A stretch of 64,000 bases of DNA from NCBI GenBank assembly GCA_020740775.1, contig JAHEWK010000001.1, positions 7,068,001-7,132,000 on the forward strand, in the 5' to 3' direction. The notes below the pieces were generated by a model, which saw nothing but the letters and a program-made list of their open reading frames with translations, did no database searches and was not told the DNA's origin. Origin of the DNA: Ilyonectria destructans (taxonomy: Eukaryota; Ascomycota; Sordariomycetes; Hypocreales; Nectriaceae). Shown here in pieces: positions 12,542 through 23,094 of this stretch (positions are counted from its first letter, which is position 1; each line of letters starts with the position of its first letter). The translations under genes and the position numbers were made by a program.

Positions 12542-12654
12542 TCTACACGACGAGGGCTCAAGGGGGTTGTCTGGTTCCCTTTTCCCCGATATTCTAACCT
12601 GGTACAATGTGAGGACTGTGTGGTCGCTAAATTAATCGGTTCATTTTGGCTTAT

Positions 12655-12767
12655 AGAAAACCCATATCTTTCACCCTGTTGGTGGCTGAAAATTAATCCC
12701 TGACACTATTTCCAACCTGACTTGTTGCAGAAAACCCGTATCTTTCGGCTCTGTTGGTGGCTGAAAG
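12655..12767. repeat. Short direct repeat (two ~38 bp copies)
   Basis: A unit beginning AGAAAACCC and ending GTTGGTGGCTGAAA occurs at 12655-12692 and again at 12730-12767, with a handful of substitutions, in the 3' flank of the GH16 gene. No coding meaning is seen. The surrounding interval 12542-12910 holds no gene I can support. Confidence 0.6.
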
Positions 12768-12910
12768 CCCCCCTGCACTGTGCACACAATCTACCTAGCG
12801 CTGAAGCCCAAACGGCCAAATCGTCACACCAGCAGCAATCGCAATCAGGCCATGTCGCTAAATGGAAACTCAATACACTATCGGCTTGGCATGCGCAAAA
12901 GCCAATCAGC

Positions 12911-13198
12911 CTATCGTAAGCTCCATTCGCAAGGTAACCCTGTGCCGACTGCCGGAATCCGTTGGAGAGCTTGCACCAAAAGGAATCCAGGTGCAGCGTG
13001 TAGTTTGATGCCTTTGAAGTCTATTTTCTCGAGATATTCTGCTGCGAGAGTCAGGCCCGTTGTGGTTGTGATGCGGGCAAATGCCTGCTGCCGAGGAGTC
13101 TGCCGACCTCGCTTGTACTTGACCCGCTCGTACAGATACTTGATGCTGCCGTGAATAACAAGAGTGAAAGTAGGACATGGAGTCCTTATCGCATCCAT
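12911..13198 (-). CDS. Hypothetical small protein, 95 aa
   Basis: I do not recognise this protein. It begins with ATG and has G/C-ending codons typical of the coding regions here. It is basic in the middle (KYLYERVKYKRGRQTPRQQ), has no signal peptide or membrane helix, and ends in a short hydrophobic stretch. It would be transcribed divergently from the rhomboid gene. A second frame on the same strand is also open over this interval, so it could be chance or the last exon of a decayed gene. Confidence 0.33.
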   Translation of the reverse strand: MDAIRTPCPTFTLVIHGSIKYLYERVKYKRGRQTPRQQAFARITTTTGLTLAAEYLEKIDFKGIKLHAAPGFLLVQALQRIPAVGTGLPCEWSLR

Positions 13199-13506
13199 GC
13201 AAATGCATATTTAGTTGCCAATAGACAAAGCTCCTGCGTCCGACTTAACCTATGGGAGCTCTCTGGTGGAGGCTTTATGCAAGTATAACTAGAATCAACC
13301 TTTCCAACCCTTGCGGACTGGAGCACGTGACATAAAACGGCCTGTGGCATTTTCCTGGCTGGTGGAGCTGGTCCCCACTATCCGTATCTCATCTCTCATC
13401 AACACGGAGATACGAGAGAGTCTCTCGTTATCACAGCTATCGTTATCTAAACCGAAACCTGACGTTGGACCAGGTATCAGACCAGGTATCGGCATCGAGC
13501 TCTACT

Positions 13507-14517
13507 ATGCTGCAACTACATCTGCGGCGTCTGAGACATGAAGCGTCCCGCATCAGAGCTCATGTCTCCAAGCACGCGCTCGGGACCTACACGACGCGTC
13601 CGAATGCCGTCCCTCGGCTTCGCATCGTCGGCCCAACATTGTGGTGTCTTGCTGCAGCCGGTACATTCTATCTCGGTTGTGCCGGTTGGGAAATCTATCG
13701 AGACGTCCAGCATGTGAACAAGAGAGGCCTGAGATCAACCAGCTCCAGCTCTCCCGCTACATATGACCAGCTGCAAGCCGCCAAAGCAACGGCTCGGATA
13801 CGGAGCCGCCAGTCCGAGCCAGCGCTAGACCAAATATCCTCTGAGACCTGGCATCGTCTGCTCGGGGCGGACAAGATGGTGGCCGGAGCCATAGGACTGA
13901 ACACCCTCATCTTCGCAATGTCTCGCCCTATTCCCGCATTGCAGATGCAGTTTTTACACGTGCCGGCTGGGCCTTACAACTACACACTTCTCACCTCCGT
14001 GTTCGGACACGCTGGCCTATTGCATATCGGAGCGAACATGTATGGCCTGTACCGTTTCGCGCCCCAAGTGGCCCGCAGCCACGCTTTCGAACGGAGTGGC
14101 GCTCACCTCACGGCCTTCTACCTTTCGGCCGGCGTCTTTACGAGCCTGGCACAACACCTAACGTCGAAATGGCCAGCTCCACGAGCCCGTCAAGTCGGCT
14201 TCTTCACACCATCATTGGGGGCCAGCGGCGCAATCTTTGGCATCCTAGGTGCCTGGGCTATGCTGTTTCCGGATGCACAGGTCGGACTTCTTTTCTTGCC
14301 TGGGAGTATCCCGGCAGACCAGGCGCTGGCGGGAATTGCGCTTTTTGAGGCGTATGGACTCGCCGTGGGATTCAAGTTTGTGAATTTCGGCCACGCAGCA
14401 CACCTGGCAGGTCTGGCGATTGGATCAGGATATGTGTATTTTGACGGAAAACGACGACTTTGGCAACCAGCTCGAAGATTCATGTTCAACCGGATGAAAT
14501 TTCTGGGAGTCATCTAA
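13507..14517 (+). CDS. Rhomboid-family intramembrane serine protease, mitochondrial type (PCP1/PARL-like)
   Basis: Cleaves membrane-embedded substrates; the fungal mitochondrial member processes inner-membrane proteins such as the dynamin-related GTPase Mgm1. The protein has 336 residues in one exon. The N-terminus is Arg-rich and free of acids (MLQLHLRRLRHEASRIRAH), fitting a mitochondrial targeting sequence. The catalytic Ser240 lies in GASGAIFG and the catalytic His299 in HAAHLAGLAIG; H173 and N177 in LLHIGANMYG form the expected oxyanion site. Six or seven hydrophobic segments surround them. The start at 13507 is the first ATG; a longer frame upstream would need TTG. The missing introns are slightly unusual but not rare for this family. 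Nothing nearby is related in function. Confidence 0.9.
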   Translation: MLQLHLRRLRHEASRIRAHVSKHALGTYTTRPNAVPRLRIVGPTLWCLAAAGTFYLGCAGWEIYRDVQHVNKRGLRSTSSSSPATYDQLQAAKATARIRSRQSEPALDQISSETWHRLLGADKMVAGAIGLNTLIFAMSRPIPALQMQFLHVPAGPYNYTLLTSVFGHAGLLHIGANMYGLYRFAPQVARSHAFERSGAHLTAFYLSAGVFTSLAQHLTSKWPAPRARQVGFFTPSLGASGAIFGILGAWAMLFPDAQVGLLFLPGSIPADQALAGIALFEAYGLAVGFKFVNFGHAAHLAGLAIGSGYVYFDGKRRLWQPARRFMFNRMKFLGVI

Positions 14518-14937
14518 GGGCGACCGTTAAGTTCTCAGCCGATCAGCTTTTGAAAAGAACTATAATAAAAATAAACCATTCTGCCCATAAATCTTACAAC
14601 TGAGTCTTATAGCTATTTATACCATGCTCTACCGCTGGATTGGCTACCTTAAATCTGCCTATTCAGGCTGAGCTGGGCGATCTTCGAGCTTGGACGGGCT
14701 AATAGACCCTTGGTCTTACGGGCTCCCCCACATCTAAAACAGCTTGAATTTTCAACTGACGAATCATACTCCCCGCTCACTCGGATATTATACTATTTTC
14801 AGTCTAGTCCTTACACAAGCCGAAAATACGCTTCCTCTTGCTGTCCTGGGGCCTCCCATCATCTGGGTGGTATTTATTCAGTGCCCCCGGCTGGTTGCTT
14901 GTTCCACTCCCGTGGCTCGACGCTCTGAATAAACGCA

Positions 14938-15753
14938 ATGACTTCTCGGTTCGGACGACGCTACAAGCGCGAGCATATTCCTACCCTCAAAGTTCCTGCC
15001 TCCATACCATGGCTAGGCTATGCAGCTCTCGCTATTGCGGCCCTGATCTGCCTTCACGGCCTTGTCACCTTTTTCCTCGCTGCCTTTGTCGTTTCAGGCA
15101 AGCAGACGACCAAGCTCAAGCTCCCACTCATAGCCCGCGCTATTCAGTGGACAGAGCTTGCAATTGTGAGCTTCGGAGTGGCTTTGCGCTCAACTACTCG
15201 TACTGATCATGTTCCTTCTCCAGACCATTGTAGGCCTCGTTTTCTTTGATTTTTATTTCCTCATATCCCAGCGATACCACATAAAGGAGCTGAAAAGCTT
15301 TTATTCGCAAAGAAATGTCAGACTTTTGAGAAAGTGCCTCGTTTGGTGCTGGTTCCCCAGTCGCCTTGTGTTCCTGGGAGTGTGGATTGTCCTTGCTGCA
15401 TTTCAGTCGCGATACATCCCTATCCTAGGGCATGCAACGCTGTCGGATTGCTCTGGGCTATGGATAGATAAGAAAAGGTGTAATGCGGTGAATGGAAGCT
15501 GGATTGCAGCTATCATTTATTGGTAAGACTGGTTGAAATGGCCTAACTAAGATATATAGCTAACACTTCTAGTATCCTATATTCCGCCTCTCTAGGCGTG
15601 AATTTGATGCTAATACTGAGGCTGCGTTGCTCAGAAAATGATTTTGAGAACTTGGCATCAGCAAACGACATGCCGAACGCTCAAGCTTCCAGATCTGTAT
15701 ACGGGCCCTCGTCAACACGCGGTCCTTACGCTCCTATCGCAACAGAGGATTAA
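14938..15753 (+). CDS. Four-helix fungal membrane protein of unknown function
   Basis: Three exons, 14938-15165, 15224-15522 and 15573-15753, join in frame to 235 residues. Four hydrophobic segments are visible: LGYAALAIAALICLHGLVTF, IVGLVFFDFYFLI, LVFLGVWIVLAAF and a last one around IYCILYSASLGVNLMLI. The N-terminus is basic (SRFGRRYKREH) and the C-terminus is a polar tail rich in Ser and Pro. Between helices 3 and 4 an extracellular-type loop carries two Cys (LSDCSGLW, KKRCNAV). The layout resembles tetraspan MARVEL-like proteins but I cannot assign a family. Splice sites are canonical (GTGAGC/CAG and GTAAGA/TAG). Confidence 0.72.
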
Positions 15754-15990
15754 TCATAACAAATACTCGCTGATAAGAGCACTAAATTTTCTAATAATGA
15801 GTTCATGACAAAAAGAAATAAGACTTCGTAAAGCATCAATGTTTCTACATTTCCTATCACCAGGGTTCGATATGCACAATTACCGATTTGACGCAATGAC
15901 TCGCCAATTGATGAATCATGATATGATGGCTGACTTTATTAACCAGCTCGTAGTAAAATGTAGAATGTTGTGACGCTCGATTCGCTGAAG

Positions 15991-16295
15991 TTAATTTGGC
16001 AATAAAGAATCTGTTTTAACTTCACCATTGGCCCCTCTGATGAAATAGACAGAATTGCCAGCCTCGACCTTTACCCACCCTCCTTCCTTTGGCATGCCAA
16101 ACCACACCCCCCCTCCCGCATTCTTCTGATATGCGCGGTCACACTGAGTCCAATGAATCACTTGACCAGCACCATTAATCGCTCCCTCGTTCTCCTCTAA
16201 TGTGGCCTTATTAAACGCCTCTTGATTAAATGGATGGACCTCCTTGAATATTGTTAGTTAGGCTGGATTGTTATTAAATGAGTTGGCAGTACCAT
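15991..16295 (-). CDS. Candidate small two-exon gene, 84 aa, start codon split off by an intron
   Basis: The minus-strand frame 16242-15991 is open for 83 codons and is well composed: NGAGQVIHWTQCDRAYQK, GGGVWFGMPKEGGWVKVEAG and VYFIRGANG read like a folded small protein. It contains a single Cys and no signal peptide. It has no ATG of its own at the 5' end. An upstream ATG at 16295-16293 is followed directly by GTACTG, with a CTAAC branch-point-like motif and an AAG acceptor at 16243, which gives a 50 bp intron and an 84-residue product. Alternatively this is the last exon of a longer, partly decayed gene. I do not recognise the family. Confidence 0.45.
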
Positions 16296-16950
16296 GAGGA
16301 AATCGGGTTTAGTATATTAGACTCGGTAGATGTTAAATTTCCCACAAAACTCGGTGGTTGGTCGTTATGTCGTGTATCGTGCTCTGCCTGCATATCACCA
16401 CACTTCGTTGACTTGCTTGAAAATGAAGTTTCTTACCTCCCAATTAAAGATGTGCTCATGTGACTACTCACGTGACCTGTACTGAGAATAAAACTTTCGA
16501 ATGACTCTAGGGTAAGGATACCCCAGATCGCAGCAGATAATTAACAGTAGTTTGATCCTCGAAGTTAGGCAAATTCTTTCAGATGCACTAATAAGAGGTA
16601 GTCCAAGAAATTTTACGTTTTAAATTTATTTAATCCTTTGAAAATGATTGTTTGGTCTCACTGATGGACGCAAACTTAGTGAGACTAACACCCAACACAA
16701 TCTCTCCTTATCTCAGTTTTCCCAACATCCTTACCATACTTCTTACAGGAATCCACCTCGCATCAGCATCAAGCTGATACTATTAAGCGTTTTATTCTGT
16801 CGAAATATTATCATTCCAGACATCGGTAGCCGCTTGTCTCAGTTCGTGATTCCACCACATTGTGGGGCCCAAGGCCTGTCTGTCTTGGGTGTTTTCGTTG
16901 CTTTTAGAGTCTTGCACTCTCTCCTTCGACGACCATCGCGCATAGCTTAG
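16296..16950. other. Intergenic region, no gene seen
   Basis: About 650 bp, AT-rich, with no motif-bearing frame on either strand. It includes the 5' flank of the small gene and the 3' flank of the exonuclease-like gene. Confidence 0.5.
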
Positions 16951-17604
16951 CTAAAATGCTTGCCCTGGTTGTCCTAATTTGCGGCGATAGACTGACCATA
17001 GCGACGGAAACAGTTCTACTTGTCTCATGGTATCTCGAGTGACGTGACCGAGAGAATTGAACAGATGCATGTTTGTCGAATCATTTGGCTGTAACCAACA
17101 CTGTTTGGTGGGGTTTGTGCTTGGGATGTCTCGATCAATGCATTTGGCGAGCCCAGCAAGATACTTTTTGGACTCCTTCATGTCTCTGCTCGCGAGCTCC
17201 ATAAGTTGAAGGTCATACATGCCGTCAAGCGATAAATTGTAACGATGAAACAGGATCCTGGAGAGGCCGCGGATGTCGAATGCCACTTTTGGGACGGACT
17301 CTGATCCGAGGAAACTTCGTAGGGACGTGCCACTGTCAGATGTAACGGAGAGGGCTTTAGTGCCTAAGCGGTTCGTTTTGACGATGTAAATGGTCTTTTT
17401 CGGCAGAATCAAAAGTTCCAAGTCGATAACTTGATTAGTGCCGAGACCTACGGCGTCAAGATAGAGCGACAGTGGCTTGGTTGCTAGCCCGGCAAGGTTC
17501 TCAGCAAGTGATTTAAGGGCTTTATCTGAGCCAACAACAACAGTGGAAAAGCCGTCTCCCTGGCCTGGGCTGCTGAGAGGTGCTTGAGAAACAGTGTTGG
17601 CCAT
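16951..17604 (-). CDS. 3'-5' exonuclease-fold (DEDD/RNase H-like) protein, probably catalytically dead
   Basis: A 217-residue single-exon protein starting at the ATG at 17604; a longer frame needs TTG. LSLYLDAVGLG (residues 46-55), KVAFDIRGLSRILFHRYNL (106-124) and GMYDLQLMELASRD align with motifs I and II of the 3'-5' exonuclease family found in WRN, RNase D and Egalitarian. Motif I should read DxE, but here it is D50-A51-V52, so the second metal-binding acid is missing. The C-terminal motif, normally containing QDV before LPxLW, reads RQVELFPSLW and also lacks Asp. D110 and D131 remain. The fold assignment is good; loss of nuclease activity is an inference. It may act as a nucleic-acid-binding or regulatory relative. 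Confidence 0.75.
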   Translation of the reverse strand: MANTVSQAPLSSPGQGDGFSTVVVGSDKALKSLAENLAGLATKPLSLYLDAVGLGTNQVIDLELLILPKKTIYIVKTNRLGTKALSVTSDSGTSLRSFLGSESVPKVAFDIRGLSRILFHRYNLSLDGMYDLQLMELASRDMKESKKYLAGLAKCIDRDIPSTNPTKQCWLQPNDSTNMHLFNSLGHVTRDTMRQVELFPSLWSVYRRKLGQPGQAF

Positions 17605-18555
17605 TGTTGATATGGTGGATGATTTGATGATCAAGAAGAATGTGGGTGATCTAGGAAACAGTATTCATTCACCTTGCAATAAACTATCTTGTCCTATAGC
17701 TTTGCTGGCACAGACGCAAAGCCCTCCATACCAAATTACATTAGCCAATGGTTGCGTTTTCATGAAAATTGGGCATCAAATGTGGCTTCCTGCCGTCGAG
17801 CCACGGTGATGCATTAATGCCCGACTACTTCGTAACCGCCTAGAAAGATAGTACTGCCACCATGGTGTCTGGTTTGTCCGATGGGCTCCACTAGACGCCG
17901 AACTCGTCACTTCGGCTACTTCGACTCGCTCGCTATACTACAACCCTAGTCCACGCCCTCTTCTCCTTGCAGCCTTGTTGCTTCGTAGGGCGAAATGAAC
18001 AAGGCCGAGAAGCCACGTCTTCACATCATCCGATCTTCATTTCAAGTGTAAATGTTTACGCCATAGTTTTTATGGTTGCCTGGTTTGTGATGGCAGCTGC
18101 GAGCTATTTAACAGAGCTTGTCCAGGTAGAATATATAATCGGCGTTCTTCTATCAGATTTGCCCAGAGAGTGAAGCGAAAAGCTTTACCTGACGATCATG
18201 TGTTGCCGACTTTACTGAACTTTGCCGGAACCCCCGCCATCCGATTCAGAGTTAGTTCCCGATGCTGCCTTCTCTTCAACGGCCAACCGGCGTCTTACCA
18301 ACAGTTGGCCCCTTTCGCAACTGATTTTACCCCACAGTTGATCAATACAACTACCCCAGATTCTACTCATCTCTATGCGGCTACTCTCCACCTCTAGAGT
18401 GGAACATCACCTCATGCCCCGTAATTGAACACTTCACCTTTGCAACGACATCCATCTCCATCAACATCACGCCCTAGACTGTTTGGGCTCACAACGCAAA
18501 GCATTGCAAAAGAATACACTATCAGCCAAGAGCGAAGAAAGCTCTTCAGACCAAC
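17605..18555. other. Intergenic region, no gene seen
   Basis: About 950 bp upstream of both the exonuclease-like gene and the decayed regulator. Open frames are short and motif-free. Confidence 0.5.
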
Positions 18556-19820
18556 ATGGATCCTGTCGAAGCCCGCGCAGAACCCCCACCACGATAAGAT
18601 CTTCCACGGAAAGTCTTTTTGACCAAGACACGCAAGAGAGCTCCCAAAGCATGTCTTTTGTGTCGATCCCGCAAGGTTTGTTGCGATGTGTCTCAGAGAG
18701 GGCGTCCCTGCGCGAACTGTTATCTCGACGAGGAGCCTTGCGTTGTCACCGGAAGGGCATCACAGTAGTAAGTTGCTGCCTTCCTGTGTCGACAACCTTT
18801 TTGTTCTAACCCATCCCTCATGCCAAGCCCAATACGATATCCGAGACGGCACCCAAGCGTCCTTGCCCCCATATGTACTGCCTGGCAGAAACCCAACGCA
18901 GCCGCTGCTGCTCATGATCCAGAGACTGCTAAGCAGGAAGACCCTTCATTCTGTGAGAGGCCCGGCCCTATTCTACACGAACCTGAAGAAACAAGACCGT
19001 CCGAAAATTACGGAAGCATCCATGACATCCCCTTTTGAGGGATCTCAGAGGCAGCTGTTGAGATCGCCAGGTCCGCCGCCAGGACCTGCTGATAGTAAGC
19101 GTTCAAAAGGTAGATGTTTTCTATTGTGTTTAATAACCAACGCTGTCAGGTTCTGAAAAAGATGCTTCCGTAGATGACCTGTCTGCATTTCTGCTTGGGC
19201 TCAACTATATCCCTACAAGCTTCCACAATCAATGGGGTACCTTGGCTAATGGCCCAGCATCATCCTAAATTGTGTACTGCTGCTATCCGTTCCTGAGAAT
19301 GTCAAACATTCATCGGATTCCCCAAAATGACGCTAGTTTTCTTGAAAATCAAGGCTGTCTACGGGTGCCAATACGCCCTTTCCTAGATGGCTTAGTCCAA
19401 TACTACTTTTTCAACATTCACCCATTTTTACCTTTGATCAACGAAGGCGACTTTTGGGAGCTGTATTGTGATAAGAGTTGCGATCCACCTAAAAGCTCTA
19501 TATCACTATTGTTGTTTCAGCCTATGCTTTTCGCCGCATATACATTCATTTCTGAATCTACAATTACAGCCCTTGAATATACTGACATTCGGACTATACG
19601 TGCCACGTTTCTTCGACGTACCAAGTTGCCTCACGACCATAAATGCGAGTCGTCTGCCCTTGTTATTGCTCAAGTATCGATACTCATCCGGCCGGGGAAC
19701 AGTCATCTAATACAGTCATCTAACCCAAAAACCTTTCGCACCCTCTGACAAACAACTACTATCAATTATCCTCGACGACATACCAATCTTGGATAAGCGC
19801 CTGGCCGGCCTCAACCTCAG
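18556..19820 (+). pseudogene. Zn2Cys6 fungal transcription factor, RIP-damaged and truncated
   Basis: An ATG at 18556 opens a basic N-terminus interrupted by TAA at 18595 (consistent with CAA to TAA), followed in frame by KTRKRAPKACLLCRSRKV and a complete Zn2Cys6 pattern (CxxC, x6, C, x8, CxxC, x6, C) to about 18760. A further in-frame stop, again TAA where Gln would fit, lies at about 19266. It is followed by the fungal transcription factor domain (RPFLDGLVQYYFFNIHPFLP, IRATFLRRTKL). Homology fades around 19700-19820, far short of the usual 500-700 residues, and the sequence enters an AT-rich relic. Intact copies would be DNA-binding regulators of metabolic genes. A diverged second copy of the same segment lies at 55780-55936. 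Confidence 0.72.
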
Positions 19821-19859
19821 CCCAGACATCTGGCAAGTAAGTGTCGGGTTTTAATATAT

Positions 19860-21060
19860 AACACTTTAGCGTTGGAGCTACAGGCAGATCGTTCTTATAA
19901 TTCCAAACTCTATATATACTTAAGTCCCTCGATGAGGGAACCTAATGTTTGAATTTACTGCATTTTCGTTGTGCACGTCACAGTTGCCAAGGCCCAAGTT
20001 TGGGTTTCAAGCTGCTTTTTTTCTTCTTCTGCCGGAATCCTATCTAACTTTTTCGACCTCCAGCCATTCTAACCTTAATATCTAAACCTGCAAATCCCAC
20101 GACCCGACCTAATGCCCTAAGATCTAAGTCATCCGAATCCGCCCTCTTGCCCTAGGTGGCTAGTATCCGTACCAGCTTGATATAACCCAACAGCTCCTAG
20201 AATTAGGGCTTATATATCTTACTGCCAATTTCCTTAATGAACTCTTAGCCTCTATTGTTATTGCTATTTTTAATATCTTCAGCTAAATTATATAGTATAG
20301 CCTTCTCTATCTGGATATATATAATATTAACACTAATAACTATATTTCCTTAGGAATTAACTCTATTTTTATTATTAAGAAATAGACTATATCTAAAAAT
20401 AGCTAATATAATCTATTAGCTTATATTTAAATATTTTAAATAATAAGATAAATAGTAAAAAAGTCTATATTTTTTAAGGAATTTTTAATAGATATTTAAT
20501 TTATTTTTTCTTTTAGAATCTTATAGATTTTAAAAATATTAAATATTATATTAATATCTAATTATATATTTCTAATATATAGAGTTAATTATAATTAAAA
20601 TTTTATAAATAATAATAAAAATAGTTAATATAATAAAAATTATTAAAATAGAATAATTATTAAAAAGAAAATTAATCTTTTAATAATAGAAAATATCTTT
20701 CTTATATCTTATTACTTAAAATAAGATTTCTATCTTAAGGTTATTAACTGTAAATAATAGAGTTATTAACTAACTTTATTATCTATAGATAGTAAAATTA
20801 AAATTAAAAGAATTAAATTAATACTTAAAGTAAAGACTAATATATAATAATCTTATTATTTAGCTACTATACCTACTGATACTGGATATAGTACTTACTA
20901 TTTATTTTTAGTATTTAAGAATACTATATAGCTTTAATCTATCTGATAATATTAAGTAAAGCTAAAAAAACCAAATATATACTTAAGTATAGAGAGCAAG
21001 CTGCGAAGAAATATAGGAGCCGAGGTTGTTCGAAATCAAATAAAACTTTTATTAGCTGGT
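19860..21060. repeat. Extremely AT-rich RIP relic
   Basis: About 1.2 kb that is nearly all A and T from about 20250, with runs of TATTA, AATAATA and stop codons in every frame. The boundaries are sharp: normal composition returns at the MFS gene. This is the usual look of a repeat destroyed by RIP. No element class can be recognised any more. Confidence 0.75.
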
Positions 21061-21096
21061 AAATAAGACTAGTCAGATAGCCCCCGAGCTCGCACG

Positions 21097-23094
21097 TTAT
21101 TGCTTCACACTACTAAGGCGAGGTAGGTGTATCGGTATAATAATACAAACCGAAACAAACGCCAAGATAATACAGGACGTAAAAGTCAATCGCAAAGCTC
21201 CCTCGTAACTCAAGATAACTTGCTGGCGGTAGTAGGGATCTAGCCTTGCGACTTCCTCCACTGACTTGCGAACCCGGCTGATAACCTCATCTCGGCGATC
21301 TCCATGGACCAACTGATTAAGATAGTAAATGAGGGAGTTCTGCAGGATTAGACTACTAGTCGCAACTCCAATAACCTGGCCGAGACTCCGCCACAAGTTG
21401 ATTGTGCTTGAAACAACCGCTTGCTCAGTCTGCTTGGACACAGCGAGGAGTGCAAGAGAGCTTCCTGCAAACAGAAAACCTTGGCCGATAGATGAGGGAA
21501 GCAAGATGATTAGATATATGTATTCCGGGAGATCGTGGTGTAAATTAGCCAGGCTGATCGTGCCAAGGAGTAGACAGATGGTCCCGGTTTGAATGGGCCA
21601 CTTCAGGCGGTAGGTCCACATGACGGCAAACCCAACGAAGGTTCCCATCATGGAAGCCGCGATTGAAGGGATAACTAGAAATAGGCCGGAGGAGGTGGCA
21701 GTTTTGAGGAGAACAGCCTGAAAGTAGAGTGGGCTTAGAAAAGAGAGCATGGCGTGTAAGCTGGTAAAGCGAATAAAGGGACGGCTTGTCTTACATGTTG
21801 AATATAATCGAGTTTCCCAAGAAGGCCGATAGGAAGTTTGTAAAAAGTATGTTGGCGTGCGGGGGATGATGGATTAGGTACAGCGGCATGATTGGTTTCT
21901 CGGCGTAGAACTCGGCCACGAGAAAGAGTGGAAAGAGAATGGTGAAGAGAACGAGAGAAGCGATACTTAATGGATGTGACCCTATTGATTGTTAGCGTTG
22001 TTGGAAAAAGGACCGGACACAGTGGTTACATTGCAGCACGTTCCCTCCGAGACTCTATAAATAATGACAAGATTAGCGAACGGTCATCTGAGTAGTCTGC
22101 GCATAACTCACCAAGCCAATGATTAGGAACCCAACAGACGAGGAAAGTAGTATTGAGCCTTTCACATCAAATGACGCCATAGCCTTCCATGCACTTTGAC
22201 GCTCGCTGTGAAGTCCTAGGTCATTCGGGATAGCCACTATGGAGATGAAGATGCAGAGCAGTAGCGGTGGGACTTGGATTCCAAACTCCCACCGCCACCC
22301 TAAAGACTCGGCTAAGGCACCTCCTGTTGCGGCACCAAGCGCTGACCCTATGCCATAGTTGGCGTTGAAGTACGCTTGGTATTTGCCACGTATTCTAGAT
22401 GGAAACGTCAGTCACCTTGGTTACTCGCTCTCTCATAGAGGCATGAGATAAAGACAAAAACTGCTTTGACTCACTCAATTGGAACCAAATCGCTGGTAAT
22501 AATGCTCCCCATCGTCATGATGCCTCCAGCGCCGAGGCCACACACTGCCCGAGCGAGAATGAAGCTTTCAATAGTCTGAGCTAGGCTGCACCATATTACG
22601 GCGACTGTGAAAACGACTAGGGCGCCGACGAAAATGGGTTTTCGGCCGACATGGTCAGACAGGCGTCCTAGGAGAGGCTGAAAGGCCGAAGACGTGAGAA
22701 GAAAAGCTGTGGATAGCCACGATGCCGAGTTGGAGGCGTGGAAGTAGGACGTAATAACAGGGTGCGATGATGCCATAATTGTTCCATCGAAACAGGCAAT
22801 GAAATGAGACAGCAGCAGTTGCGAGAAGATGGAATAGAATTGGCTGGCCGAGATTTTCTTCAGGAACGGGCTCGCTGTTGCGGTTGTAGCCGCCACTGAC
22901 CAGACCGTGGAGGACGTCGGGGGACGATACAACAACGGAGACTCCTCGTCAGGTTCCTGACTTCTAGAACCTAACGATTGACGAGAATCGGTATCCTCCC
23001 CATAATGGCTTGGACAACTGGGTATGACTGGGGGTGGTATTTCGGTCGGTTCGGGTTTGAAGCCGCCGTTGCGGATAGTTGGGGCACTTCGCAT
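21097..23094 (-). CDS. MFS transporter, DHA2/14-helix drug or vacuolar basic amino-acid type
   Basis: Proton-driven membrane transporter. The ATG chosen at 23094 opens a polar N-terminus with an acidic ESPLLYRPP stretch. Then come helix 1 (FSQLLLSHFIACFDGTIMASS), the family loop GRLSDHVGRKPIFVGALVVF, and ARAVCGLGAGGIMTMGSII. Later exons carry YGIGSALGAATGGALAESLG and GWRWEFGIQVP, and the final exon 21750-21097 has the last five or so helices. Introns lie at 22474-22394, about 22110-21980 and 21795-21755. The GxxxD(R/K)xGRK motif and the long polar N-terminus resemble vacuolar Vba-type and DHA2 multidrug carriers. It is divergent from another MFS gene, sharing a roughly 970 bp promoter region. 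An upstream GTG-started frame is unlikely to be used. Confidence 0.85.

Noticed and set aside
13465..13506. Upstream extension of the rhomboid protein
   Set aside because: It needs a TTG start and would hide the basic targeting sequence that begins at the ATG 13507.
20100..21050. Possible A/T-rich origin or centromere-like DNA
   Set aside because: Short, next to a RIP-damaged gene, and similar islands occur elsewhere in the window; RIP explains it better.
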